Assembly (NCBI GenBank): GCA_938023035.1 | Contig: CALIDI010000005.1 | Location: forward strand, 1-64,000 | From: an uncultured Leptolyngbyaceae cyanobacterium | Lineage (GTDB): Bacteria > Cyanobacteriota > Cyanobacteriia > Leptolyngbyales > Leptolyngbyaceae | DNA: 64,000 nucleotides | Reading direction: 5' to 3' | In this document: piece after piece, positions 15,371 to 24,899 of the stretch | Position numbering within the stretch: the stretch's first letter is position 1 | Layout: each line of letters opens with the position of its first letter | Translations under genes and position numbers: made by a program | The notes under the pieces: model-generated | Seen by the model: the letters and a program-made list of their open reading frames with translations, nothing else | What the model was told of the DNA's origin: nothing | Database searches by the model: none

Positions 15371-16243
15371 CTACTGCGCCAGCGTAATGCTGGCTACCTT
15401 CCCTCCTAGCTTGTTGATTTGCTGGAGCGTATTTGAGAGTTGCTCGTAGGGCACGATAAATTCCTTATTGCTACGACGCACTTTAGGATAACGAGGCAAG
15501 CTGATGCCAGCAACCTCAATCCGATACAGGCGAGAGGTCGATCCTAAAGAGGAGCGCCCAAAAGTGCGGCTGGGGGCAGTGCCCAATGTAGAAGGCTTGT
15601 AGGCCCAACCTTCGCTGCCACCAGAGGGCGCGACGATCGCAGAGGCACTGTTCCTTGCTAAGTCGGTTGCTAAACGAGAACTTGCCCCGGCTAACTGGGC
15701 GCGATCGCTGTTTGCATAACCGCGATAAAGGCGAAACATGCGCGTAAACCCAACTGTACGCTGTCCCACCCCGGTCGTTACCAAATCCCGATAGTAGGGC
15801 ACAATCGCATCACCAAAGTAGCGGTCATACTCCTCAGAGTCGATGTAGGAATCAATATCCGCTTCAAACCCTTGATTCTGATAGCGATCAAGATGCTCAA
15901 CCACCTCAGATTCATCATAGGGAGCACGACCTAGCAGGTGTTTAAAGTTGAGTTCAATCACCCGTGTTTGAAAGTGGGGATACAAAAACTTGGTTTTGTA
16001 GAGGTCAGATTTTGCAACGGCCCGCACAAAATCTCGCACGGTGATTTGCCCATTGGTTAACAACGACTCCAAACTGATTAAACGTTCAGATTGCATCAAG
16101 TAGTCATTACCTAATACTTGCCGGTAGACAGCTTGAATAACGACTTTGGCATCTTCTGGAGTCCAATCTGGGCGTAACTCAATCGGGCGAACTTCATTAA
16201 AAGCAGCGGTTCCTAAACGCGATGCTGCGGTAGTAATGGGCAC
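15371..16243 (-). CDS. cpcC: Phycocyanin-associated rod linker CpcC (second copy in operon)
   Basis: This is a 290-residue rod linker polypeptide. The N-terminal phycobilisome linker domain (Pfam PBS_linker_poly, about 20-150) contains [16 protein letters not shown] and the [12 protein letters not shown] signature. A Ser/Gly/Thr-rich hinge (about 195-235) leads to a C-terminal CpcD-like domain (about 238-290, [31 protein letters not shown]). It joins phycocyanin hexamers in the rod and tunes their absorption. It is separated by 550 bases from the other linker gene upstream. The two linkers share much of their sequence and presumably occupy different rod positions. Confidence 0.95.
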   Translation of the reverse strand: MPITTAASRLGTAAFNEVRPIELRPDWTPEDAKVVIQAVYRQVLGNDYLMQSERLISLESLLTNGQITVRDFVRAVAKSDLYKTKFLYPHFQTRVIELNFKHLLGRAPYDESEVVEHLDRYQNQGFEADIDSYIDSEEYDRYFGDAIVPYYRDLVTTGVGQRTVGFTRMFRLYRGYANSDRAQLAGASSRLATDLARNSASAIVAPSGGSEGWAYKPSTLGTAPSRTFGRSSLGSTSRLYRIEVAGISLPRYPKVRRSNKEFIVPYEQLSNTLQQINKLGGKVASITLAQ

Positions 16244-16700
16244 GGATAACGCTCCTTATCTTTAGTAATGGGCAAAACTGAGTAGCGTAATAGCAAGCTG
16301 AGCATGAAAGCATCGGGTTTTGGCCGAATCGACGGGGCTCCTGTATCCATGGTGAGAGAAGTGGCATAAGCGACTTTTCTGATTCTCAAACCAATCTAAA
16401 AGGTTAAATTTTCTTGAGAGTGGGTTTGCCGGATCACCAAGAACGCAGAAAACCTCAACAGACGCACTGAAGACAGAAACACTCACTTAACAATCGAAGT
16501 AAGGAAGTTTCCTGACTAGGAACTGTTTAGGATTCGCCATCCTCTCGCTACCGCTAGGTTGCTTAGTACATTCAGGGTTAAGAGAGTAGAGGGCAGTGCC
16601 CCCAGCCAGAGGTAACCTCCCTGCATCCCCCCAAAACCAGATGGCTACGGCTATAGCTTGAATATTACTTCAGTAGATAGCCGCCATATCAAAACAGACA

Positions 16701-16747
16701 GATGAGCAGATGGGTGAAACACGAGATGTTTTACCTATCCACTCATC
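16701..16747 (-). terminator. Imperfect long hairpin after the first rod-linker gene
   Basis: Arms 16701-16720 and 16728-16747 pair at about 16 of 20 positions with a seven-base loop. On the transcript a UGUUUUGAU run follows. It sits about 50 bases after the end of the upstream cpcC copy and inside a 550-base spacer within the cpc operon. It may be a partial terminator, an mRNA 3'-end stabiliser or a processing site. A 74-codon frame inside the same spacer (16262-16486) resembles nothing known. Confidence 0.4.
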
Positions 16748-16793
16748 CACCCGCTATCAATCGTAGCTCCTGCTGCGATCAATGCGAAGTACC

Positions 16794-17609
16794 TTAGGCA
16801 GGAGAAATGCTCACAACCCGGCTACCCCGCTGATTGAGCCGTTGCAAAGTGGGTGAAAGTTGATCATAGGTGACCAGGTATTCACCCATGCTGCGCCGAA
16901 TCTGGGGCGTACGGCCTTGATTCGCCTGCATCACCCGTACCCGGTATAACTGGCCGCGCTCGTCACCCGCCGCGCCGGCCAAACCCCGCCCAAAAGACGG
17001 CGTTTGAATCGGTGATGCCAAATTGCGGGCGAGGTCTTGGGTTAACCAGGCTGATTTATTTTTGCCCTGGGCGCGATCGCTATTGGCGTAGCCCCGATAG
17101 AGTTGAAACATGCGGTTGAAGCCCACAGTCTTTTGCCCTGTTTGCGTAGCAAAGCCACGGTAATAGGGAACAATCGCTTCTCCAAAATTGGTTTGATATT
17201 CCAGAGAATCAATGTAGGAATCGATTTCCGCTTCATACCCCCTTTGAGTATAGAGATCAACATGGTAAGCAATCTCTGACTCATCGTAGGGGGCGCGACC
17301 CAGAAGATGTTTGTAATTCAGCTCAATAAAACGGACTTGGGGGGTGGAGTAAAAGAACTTTCGGCGATACAGCTCTGACTGAGCCAGATAGCGCACAAAT
17401 TCTCGAACCGTAATATCACCCTGACGCAACAGCGATTCTGCACTGGTAAGGCGCTCACTTTGCATTAGATAGTCATTGCCAAACACCTGGCGATAGGCCG
17501 CATGAATGATGGCTTGAATATCATCTTCCGTCCAATATGACCGCAGTTCTACGGGAGCACTCTCTGCAAATGGCTCAAACCCTAATTGTCTGGCTGCCGT
17601 GCTAGTCAT
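16794..17609 (-). CDS. cpcC: Phycocyanin-associated rod linker CpcC (first copy in operon)
   Basis: This is a 271-residue rod linker with the same architecture as the 290-residue copy downstream. It has a PBS linker domain at about 20-150 ([47 protein letters not shown]) and a CpcD-like C-terminal domain at about 215-271 ([26 protein letters not shown]). The hinge between them is shorter than in the other copy. It lies 112 bases after cpcA, behind a strong stem-loop. Two tandem rod linkers suggest rods of at least three phycocyanin hexamers. Confidence 0.95.
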   Translation of the reverse strand: MTSTAARQLGFEPFAESAPVELRSYWTEDDIQAIIHAAYRQVFGNDYLMQSERLTSAESLLRQGDITVREFVRYLAQSELYRRKFFYSTPQVRFIELNYKHLLGRAPYDESEIAYHVDLYTQRGYEAEIDSYIDSLEYQTNFGEAIVPYYRGFATQTGQKTVGFNRMFQLYRGYANSDRAQGKNKSAWLTQDLARNLASPIQTPSFGRGLAGAAGDERGQLYRVRVMQANQGRTPQIRRSMGEYLVTYDQLSPTLQRLNQRGSRVVSISPA

Positions 17610-17632
17610 GACTTCTCCTTAATTGCAATGGG

Positions 17633-17710
17633 AAAAAATCATGCCCAGAACCTGCAAAAACTGCCCATGCTAGACGCTCTAGCACTCACAATCTTTCATA
17701 GCTCTGGGCA
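17633..17710 (-). terminator. Stem-loop with U-tract between cpcA and cpcC (candidate attenuator)
   Basis: Outer arms 17642-17649 (TGCCCAGA) and 17703-17710 (TCTGGGCA) are perfect complements. An inner hairpin at 17668-17684 has 7-base perfect arms (TGCTAGA and TCTAGCA) and a three-base loop. On the minus-strand transcript six uridines (17638-17633) follow the outer stem after a three- to four-base gap. Location and shape fit a leaky terminator that would make cpcBA transcript more abundant than linker transcript, as is known in other cpc operons. Confidence 0.55.
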
Positions 17711-17721
17711 ACGGAAAACCC

Positions 17722-18210
17722 TTAGCTCAGGGCGTTGATAGCATAGTCGATGTAGGAGTTGGCTTCTACAGCAGGGTCACCACTCAAACCATGGTTCGCT
17801 TTGATGTACTTGAGGGCTTCAACGTACCAGCTCGGAGACAGGTCGAAGGTGCGGTTGATTTCCGCCAAACCACCAATTAAATAGTCATCCAGCGGCCCGG
17901 TACCCCCAGCGATTAGGCAATAGGTGATCATCCGAATGTAGTAGCCAATGTCACGGGCACACTTGGCCTTACCTTCGGGGGTAGAGGCAAAGTTATTTCC
18001 CTGCATTTGGGTGGTGTAAGGAAACTTCTGATACACAGCGTTGGCGGCTCCATCAGCCAGACTTTGAGCCTTGGCACTCAGAGCCTTAGCCGCATCGAGG
18101 CTAGCAGCGGCTTGACGGAAACGGCCAAAGGCAACCTGAATTTCGGTAGAGCTGAGGAACCGACCTTGAGAATCAGCAGTAGCAACGGCTTCGGTTAAGG
18201 GGGTTTTCAT
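17722..18210 (-). CDS. cpcA: C-phycocyanin alpha subunit
   Basis: This is a 162-residue globin-like phycobiliprotein, exactly the usual length. The bilin attachment cysteine is residue 84 in [15 protein letters not shown]. The N-terminal [10 protein letters not shown] and C-terminal [11 protein letters not shown] are diagnostic of CpcA. It pairs with CpcB to form the light-harvesting (alpha-beta) trimer of phycobilisome rods. It lies 97 bases downstream of cpcB. Confidence 0.97.
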   Translation of the reverse strand: MKTPLTEAVATADSQGRFLSSTEIQVAFGRFRQAAASLDAAKALSAKAQSLADGAANAVYQKFPYTTQMQGNNFASTPEGKAKCARDIGYYIRMITYCLIAGGTGPLDDYLIGGLAEINRTFDLSPSWYVEALKYIKANHGLSGDPAVEANSYIDYAINALS

Positions 18211-18307
18211 GCGAATTATTCTCCCAAAATGTGTACGAATCTAAACATTTAGAACTGCAAACAAAAAATGAAAACAAAAAGAATGACAGGGATGAGTCTA
18301 GAAAGAC

Positions 18308-18826
18308 TTAACCGACAGCCGCTGCTGCTTGATCAAAGTAGCCGCCTAGCTCGGCCATCAAAGAGCTACAATCGCCACGGGTAACGCCGTTGGGGTCATT
18401 CGCGATCGCGATCGCAGCTTCTTTCATCTTTTGCACACCGGTTGCCACGGAACCGCCAGGAACGCCCAGTGCCAGGTAGGTTTCACGCAGACCATTGAGG
18501 CAGCGATCGTTGAGAACGCTGGCATCACCGGTAAACGTAGCATAAGTAACATAACGGAGAATGATTTCCATATCGCGCAGACAAGCGGCCATACGGCGGT
18601 TGGTATAGGCATTACCACCCGGCTGAATTAACTGAGGCTGCTCAGCAAACAGGGCACGAGCGGCATTGGCCACAATCGTCGATGCATTGCTAGTGATCCG
18701 GTTGACCACATCCATCCGCTTGGAACCATCATTCACCAGTGCTTTCAGAGCGTCGATTTCTGAATCGCTAACATAAGCGCCACGAGTATCTGCTTGAGAG
18801 ACTACTTTTGTAAAAGCGTCGAGCAT
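18308..18826 (-). CDS. cpcB: C-phycocyanin beta subunit
   Basis: This is a 172-residue phycobiliprotein and the first gene of the cpc operon. The two chromophore cysteines are residues 82 (MAACLRDME) and 153 (TRGDCSSLM). Asn72 in GGNAYT is the site that is methylated in the family. I chose ATG 18826, preceded by TAGGAGATTC, because it gives the canonical MLDAFTKVV start. An upstream frame extension to 18859 is not family-like. Confidence 0.97.
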   Translation of the reverse strand: MLDAFTKVVSQADTRGAYVSDSEIDALKALVNDGSKRMDVVNRITSNASTIVANAARALFAEQPQLIQPGGNAYTNRRMAACLRDMEIILRYVTYATFTGDASVLNDRCLNGLRETYLALGVPGGSVATGVQKMKEAAIAIANDPNGVTRGDCSSLMAELGGYFDQAAAAVG

Positions 18827-19551
18827 TCTGAATCTCCTAGTAGTTTTACATCTGTACAAAACAAGATTCGCAAAGCCTAACTAGGGCAAAACATCTTCGC
18901 GTCATTGAACCTTCGCTTGCCATTCTTGAGGCAACTAACAGCCCACCCTGACGAACTCAATCAGTTCGACATAAGGCAAAAACAGGTAAGATTCAAATAC
19001 CTGAGTCTCAATAAACAGCTAGCAAGTCAATACTAAAAAGATTCATGCCCAGCATTTTCCTAAAAACCTCAAGTGGCCTGCGCCGAAGTCATTTGAAGTA
19101 AGTATCAAATTAAAACGTAATCAGAAGTATCTTCGGATTACCACCTCAAAAAACAACATCTACAGACAACTTAATTGTTAGCAAAATCATTTTTAATGAG
19201 ATTTTAGGAAACCAAACCTTAATTCAATCAAGAATCAAAGTTTTTGTGCTTTTTGAACTTGACACTCATTAAAGCAAGCGAGTTGTGCAAAATTTGTGCA
19301 ATTCAAAAGCAGCTAGCCAAATAATCGGTTACAAAATATTAAGGAAGTTTGGGAGATTCGGTTCCTAGTAGCGCTTTGATTAGGCCAAGCCTGTCAACGT
19401 GAAACAAAATTTAGTGCTGTTTAGGAAGGCGGTTTCGCAACATAACTTAAAAAAGATGCGATCAACAATAAAAGCATGTCGATGAAATAAACGGCAAAAC
19501 TCACGATAACCCCACAGAAATTCAGGAGTCTCGAAGCCATGTTTCTGGAGA
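18827..19551 (-). promoter_or_regulatory. Long untranslated/promoter region upstream of cpcB
   Basis: These 725 bases hold no reading frame. They are clearly AT-rich, especially 19060-19330, and end at a dispersed repeat element (19552-19693). Highly expressed cpc operons usually have long leaders and more than one promoter, so the region probably contains the cpc promoter(s). I could not place a -10/-35 pair with confidence. Confidence 0.5.
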
Positions 19552-19693
19552 GCATGTCACCTTTTCAGGCTCTCATCCCCCAACCCCTTCTCTCAAGTTG
19601 GGAGAAGGGGGCTTTAATCCCTCTCCCCAAATGGGGAGAGGGATTAAAGCCCTGCGGGCATACCAGAAAAGGGTGAGGGCAAAAGTGACATGC
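19552..19693 (+). repeat. Dispersed element, family A, copy 1
   Basis: This 142-base element has perfect 9-base terminal inverted repeats (GCATGTCAC and GTGACATGC). The inside is made of pyrimidine-rich and purine-rich blocks (CTCATCCCCCAACCCC, GGGAGAAGGGGG, CTCTCCCC, GGGGAGAGGG) that can fold into a long hairpin. Related copies lie at 44704-44831 and 52297-52436. It lies in the gap between cpcB and the nucleoside transporter gene. Confidence 0.7.
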
Positions 19694-20070
19694 ACCCTGT
19701 TTCTGTACCCTCTGAATCTCTGTGGTGAAAGTTCAGATTTTTCATGTCAATCCCTCCGCTCTCAGAAGCCCCCTGAAAGCCTATCCCACGATAGTGCTGG
19801 GATGTTTACAAAGCCTTGCCACTTTGAACCACTGGGCACTTTGCCACCACTTGCCAGGGTAAGGAATCGGGTTGCTGAGCACCCGTTCTTGAGAAAGCGG
19901 TGCAGCAGGGAAATGAAGTTGTGCAATGGTGAACAATTTCAGCTATTGTCTAATTGCGACTTGTCTGCTTCGCTGGCGGTGTATCCGTATTTTTTGTTCA
20001 GCCTGCGCTTAATTTGCACTGAACTTATGAGCTTCTCAACCGTAATGGCCTTTCAAAGGAGCGCAACTCT

Positions 20071-21960
20071 ATGACCTCCCTCAATGCCCTTTCGCTACTT
20101 GGGATTTTCGGTCTCTGTTTTGTGGCGTGGTTGCTCTCCGAAAACCGCAGCCTGCGTGTTTTCCCCTGGCGGACTGTCATCACAGGTATCTTGCTGCAAC
20201 TAGTACTGGGAGCTTTTGTGTTTGTCATTCCCGGCAGTCGAGATTTCCTTAAATGGTTTAGTGACTTGGTGGATGTGGTGTTCGCCGCTGCCGAGTTTGG
20301 AGCACGGTTTGTGTTTGGTGCCCAAATTGTGCCTAGGGTTTATGGTGACAATCCTCCTCTAGGCTACATCTTTGCCTTTCGTGCCCTGCCAACCGTGGTG
20401 TTTTTCTCTGGGCTGATGGCATTGCTTTACAACCTAGGAGTGATTCAGGCGATTACGAAGTTTTTTGCCAAAATTTTTTATTGGGTGATGCGGTTGAGCG
20501 GTGCGGAGGCCTTGAGTGGTGCCGCCAATATTTTTGTGGGTATTGAGGCAGCCATTGTGGTGAAGCCCTACCTGCCCAAAATGACCCGGAGTGAGTTGGC
20601 GGCTGTGCTGGCCTGCTGCTTTGGTACGGCGGCTTCTTCAACCCTAGCGATCTATGTCAGCTTTTTGAAGCCGGTTTTTCCTAACATTTTAGGACACCTG
20701 ATTTCGGCGTCGATTATGGCGATTCCTGCCTGTTTTGTGATTTCTAAGATTTTGGTACCCGAAACAGGGATGCCTGAAACTTTGGGAGGGATTCCTGAGG
20801 AAGATAAAACCCTTCCTAAGTCTGACCAATCCGCTATGGAAGGGTTGGAGGCAACTGCATCAACCCAGACGAATGCCGAGCCGCGTTATGCCCCACGGAC
20901 AAAATTGCAGGTCGATGAAGAGGAGGCGTTTGACTCGACTCGCTCCGACTTTTTGGCGGTTGAAGCGGATCCTCCTCAAGAAATAGTTGGCGGAGGGATC
21001 GCATTTACATCAAAGGCGCCATTGGCTCAAGTTGAAGCGGATCCTCCTCAAGAAATAGTTGGCGGAGAGGTCATGGAGCGTATGAGTCCTCTTGATGCGG
21101 CAATTGTAGGCGCACTGGATGGGGTTAAGATGGCGGTGGCGATCGCGGCTGTGCTGATTCTGATTCAGGGGTTTGTGTATCTTATCGATCAATCCTTTGC
21201 TGCTCTGGGAAATCTCCCAAGTCCAGTAGGGGATTTCTTCAAAGTTGTGACGTTGCCGAACATTCTGGGCGCGTTGTTTCTGCCAATTACAGCACTGACG
21301 GGGGTTTCTCTGGAGTGGGAGGAACTCTGGCGCTCTTCGGTGATTATTGGGCGGCGTTTGTTTGAAACGGCGATTCCCCCCTATCAGGCTCTTGCTGAGC
21401 AGTCAGGGCAGGGGCTGTTGAGCGATCGCGCTACAGTGATCATCAGCTATGCCCTATCAGGATTTGCTCATATCGCTTCAGTCGGGATCTTTGTTGGTGG
21501 CATGATTGGGCTGATCCCTTCGCGGCGTAAAGATATTTCAGAACTAGGTTGGAAGGCTTTGCTAGCTGGCACCCTGGCCACTGCCATGATTGCCGCCGTG
21601 GCGGGGGTTTACTTTACCCCTGGCAATGTCAGCATTTTAGGAGAAAAGGAAGAACCTGTTCCCCAGGAAACCCCAGTTCCCAGTCCCACAGCTAGCCCAG
21701 TGGCACCTAGCCCGGCAGCACCCAGCCCCACAGCTAGCCCGGTAGCACCTAGCCCGGCAGCACCCAGTCCCACAGCTAGCCCGGCAGCACCCAGTCCCAC
21801 AGCTAGCCCAGTGGCACCTAGCCCGGCAGCACCCAGCCCTGTGGTATCCCCACTGCCACCCAGTCCAGCAGTGTCGGCTCCGGTTGCCCCACCCTCTCCC
21901 CAGGTTACTCAACCCGCTACTCCCGGCCCGGTGCCCGCCTCTCCGCCTGCCCGACGATGA
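20071..21960 (+). CDS. CNT-family (NupC-like) nucleoside transporter with long insert and Pro-rich tail
   Basis: This is a 629-residue membrane carrier. Concentrative nucleoside transporters import nucleosides with H+ or Na+. The fold is recognisable from GILLQLVLGAFVFVIPGSRDFL, GAEALSGAANIFVGIEAAIVVKPYL, the MTRSELAAVLACCFGTAASSTLAIYV region, and the C-terminal SYALSGFAHIASVGIFVGGMIGLIPSRR. NupC has about 400 residues. The excess here comes from a hydrophilic acidic insert (about residues 230-345), which contains a duplicated VEADPPQEIVGG segment, and from a tail after about residue 525 built from PSPTASPVAPSPAA repeats. The core looks intact. Which side of the membrane the tail faces is not clear. 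The dipeptide epimerase gene follows after 23 bases. Confidence 0.88.
   Translation: MTSLNALSLLGIFGLCFVAWLLSENRSLRVFPWRTVITGILLQLVLGAFVFVIPGSRDFLKWFSDLVDVVFAAAEFGARFVFGAQIVPRVYGDNPPLGYIFAFRALPTVVFFSGLMALLYNLGVIQAITKFFAKIFYWVMRLSGAEALSGAANIFVGIEAAIVVKPYLPKMTRSELAAVLACCFGTAASSTLAIYVSFLKPVFPNILGHLISASIMAIPACFVISKILVPETGMPETLGGIPEEDKTLPKSDQSAMEGLEATASTQTNAEPRYAPRTKLQVDEEEAFDSTRSDFLAVEADPPQEIVGGGIAFTSKAPLAQVEADPPQEIVGGEVMERMSPLDAAIVGALDGVKMAVAIAAVLILIQGFVYLIDQSFAALGNLPSPVGDFFKVVTLPNILGALFLPITALTGVSLEWEELWRSSVIIGRRLFETAIPPYQALAEQSGQGLLSDRATVIISYALSGFAHIASVGIFVGGMIGLIPSRRKDISELGWKALLAGTLATAMIAAVAGVYFTPGNVSILGEKEEPVPQETPVPSPTASPVAPSPAAPSPTASPVAPSPAAPSPTASPAAPSPTASPVAPSPAAPSPVVSPLPPSPAVSAPVAPPSPQVTQPATPGPVPASPPARR
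20959..21067 (+). repeat. 37-base perfect direct repeat inside the transporter gene
   Basis: Copies at 20959-20995 and 21031-21067 are identical, with a period of 72 bases (24 codons). Both are read in the same frame and encode VEADPPQEIVGG. The period keeps the frame, so the duplication expands a hydrophilic loop without breaking the protein. Confidence 0.85.
21679..21831 (+). repeat. 42-base minisatellite encoding a Pro/Ala/Ser tail
   Basis: Full 42-base units at 21679-21720, 21721-21762 and 21790-21831 flank a 27-base shortened unit at 21763-21789. Each full unit encodes PSPTASPVAPSPAA. Units differ at a few silent or conservative positions. All lengths are multiples of three, so copy-number changes would keep the frame. 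Confidence 0.85.
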
Positions 21961-21983
21961 TCGCTCCTGAAAGTTGCTGAGCG

Positions 21984-23093
21984 ATGCAATTACGGATTGC
22001 TGCTTTTACCGTGCATAAGCGTTTTGCCTTGACGATTAGCCGAGGTACAACGGCTCAAACTACTAACGTTTTTGTTGAAGTAGAGCAGGAGGGTATTCGG
22101 GGTTGGGGAGAGGCTTCGCCATTTTCAACCGGGGAACAAACTCAGACTACAGAGGCGATCGCCCGCTCTTTACAAAAGATTGCGCCCCTGCTTAAAGCAA
22201 TCAGCCCCCTAGAGCGCCAGCGCATTGAAAAACTCATGGCCGAAGTGCGCTTACCCTCAGGAGCACGAGCAGCGCTGGATGTGGCTTTGCATGATTGGTT
22301 GGGAAAACAGGCAGGGTTGCCCCTCTGGCAACTCCAAGGTTTAGATTGCGATCGCATTGTACCTACCTCAGTCACGATTGGCATTTGTTCTCCAGAAACT
22401 GCCCAGCAGAGAGTACTGGATTGGCTAGGTAAAGGAACCTTACAAATGCCGTGGCACGGCATTCAGGCATTGAAGGTAAAGCTCGGCAACCCGGCAGGAG
22501 TGGAGGCTGATAAAGCTCTCCTGCAAGCGGTGCAATCGGTCGCTGCCGGGATTTCTAAACTGAGTGTTGATGCAAACGGCGGTTGGGATCTGGCCACAGC
22601 TTTAGCCATGGCAGATTGGTTAGCCGAGCGCGGAGTGACTTATATAGAGCAACCCCTAGCGAAAGGGCAGGAAGGAGATTTACTGGAGTTGTATGAGCGA
22701 TCGCCCCTACCTATCTTTGTCGATGAAAGTTGCTTTACCAGCTATGACATCTTACCCCTGGCAGATCGGGTGCATGGCATCAACATCAAACTAATGAAAG
22801 CAGGGGGGTTAACCGAAGTCTTACGGATGATTCATACGGCCCGCGCCTGTGGCCTCAAGCTCATGTTTGGTTGCTACTCTGATAGCACCCTGGCGAATAC
22901 AGCGATGGCGCATCTTTCCCCCCTCGTAGACTATTTGGACTTAGACAGCCATTTAAATCTACTCGACGATCCCTTTCTCGGTGCCCGCTTCGATGATGGG
23001 CGCATCATCCCCAACCAACAGCCAGGGCTAGGGGTAAGCGCCGCCAGAAAAGAATCAATCAGCCGTAGGAACCACGACCAGGAGGGGATGTAA
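21984..23093 (+). CDS. Dipeptide (L-Ala-D/L-Glu-type) epimerase, enolase superfamily
   Basis: This is a 369-residue muconate-lactonizing-subgroup enzyme. The catalytic and metal residues are visible in order: the KxK motif (IQALKVKLG), Asp in SVDANGGWD, Glu in YIEQPL, Asp in IFVDESCF, and Lys in NIKLMKAGG. The N-terminal capping domain covers about 1-115. The arrangement matches L-Ala-D/L-Glu epimerases, which recycle murein peptides. Related enzymes act on other dipeptides, so the exact substrate is inferred. The start lies 23 bases after the nucleoside transporter stop, so the two may be co-transcribed. Confidence 0.85.
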   Translation: MQLRIAAFTVHKRFALTISRGTTAQTTNVFVEVEQEGIRGWGEASPFSTGEQTQTTEAIARSLQKIAPLLKAISPLERQRIEKLMAEVRLPSGARAALDVALHDWLGKQAGLPLWQLQGLDCDRIVPTSVTIGICSPETAQQRVLDWLGKGTLQMPWHGIQALKVKLGNPAGVEADKALLQAVQSVAAGISKLSVDANGGWDLATALAMADWLAERGVTYIEQPLAKGQEGDLLELYERSPLPIFVDESCFTSYDILPLADRVHGINIKLMKAGGLTEVLRMIHTARACGLKLMFGCYSDSTLANTAMAHLSPLVDYLDLDSHLNLLDDPFLGARFDDGRIIPNQQPGLGVSAARKESISRRNHDQEGM

Positions 23094-23232
23094 AGGCTTT
23101 ACCCTTAGCCGGGAACACCATCCCCACACCCCCCTTAACCCCAATGGACTCAGCAATCTTTCGCCTCTGAATGAGGCATCAGCAAAATATCTCCCCTGAT
23201 TCAAGATCAAACCAGATTGCCACAACCCCAAA

Positions 23233-24159
<927 letters not shown>

Positions 24160-24393
24160 TTAGGGGGCATCACTTTGGCAGGGCAAACTCACTATTGTTG
24201 ACCCAACGATGGCTTTACCAACAGCAATTCTCAACAGAACGGGAACCTAGTCCTTCATTATGCCGCAGAACGCTGAATTATCTTGTCACTTTTATTTTAT
24301 TTACCACTCTAAAATGCCCGAAAGAACAAGTGAATCAGCGTCAAGAAATCAGCATCATTGGGGTGATGACCAGCGCTAATCAACATGCTTACC

Positions 24394-24594
24394 CTAAATC
24401 AGACACAAGCTAGGGGGCTGGTGAGCATCTTTACGCCCACTACCCCGGTGTTGGGGGCGATTTTCAGAGGTAATTGCGTAGACTCCTTGCAAGTTTCCGC
24501 CAGCCATAGATAGGCGGCCTCGACTCACCAGTAAGCCAAGGTACAAAGAGTGAAAGATAGCCCCAATTAAGAAAAGCAAAGTCCAAAGACGCAT
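24394..24594 (-). CDS. patX: PatX-like RGSGR-containing peptide precursor
   Basis: This is a 66-residue protein with a hydrophobic N-terminus (residues 3-23) that looks like a signal peptide or membrane anchor. The pentapeptide RGSGR lies at residues 50-54 in the context HRGSGRKD (bases 24433-24447). RGSGR is the minimal inhibitor of HetR in PatS. PatX proteins are the more widespread carriers of the motif, and their genes commonly sit beside hetR in filamentous cyanobacteria. Here the gene is 252 bases upstream of hetR on the same strand. The ribosome-binding site is weak (AAGTGGA). The combination of motif, small size, N-terminal hydrophobic segment and position makes chance unlikely. Confidence 0.85.
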   Translation of the reverse strand: MRLWTLLFLIGAIFHSLYLGLLVSRGRLSMAGGNLQGVYAITSENRPQHRGSGRKDAHQPPSLCLI

Positions 24595-24758
24595 AAGAAT
24601 TGTCCACTTCAGATCAGCTATTCACTGATACGGAATGCGGAAGAAAGTATCAGGATAAATCTGAGTGAGGACTTGACTAATATGAATTTCTTTGTAAAAG
24701 TTGGGAGAGTTTTCTTAAGCAAGTCCAACAAGGCAGAAATTTCTGGACTCGCCCTCAG

Positions 24759-24878
24759 CTACCCTCATTCCCCACTCCTGATCCCATCAAGGGCGAAAGG
24801 AAGACAACTCGAAGCCCCTCTCCCCACCCCCCTAGCCCCCCGCAAACGAGGGCATGGAGAGGAATAGGGTGAGGGTAG
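24759..24878. repeat. Intergenic palindromic element with CTACCCTCA ends
   Basis: The left arm (24759-24771, CTACCCTCATTCC) and right arm (24861-24878, ending GAGGGTAG) are imperfect complements. They flank a core of CCCCTCTCCCCACCCCCCTAG followed by a purine-rich stretch. It lies downstream of the ABC permease gene and can form a long hairpin. It resembles the family A cores but has different ends. Confidence 0.5.
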
Positions 24879-24899
24879 CCAGACTGACACCTTAGTCCA

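Noticed and set aside
19598-20074. 158-codon plus-strand frame upstream of the nucleoside transporter
   Set aside because: It begins inside dispersed element family A, has no recognisable domain and overlaps the transporter start. It is most likely non-coding.
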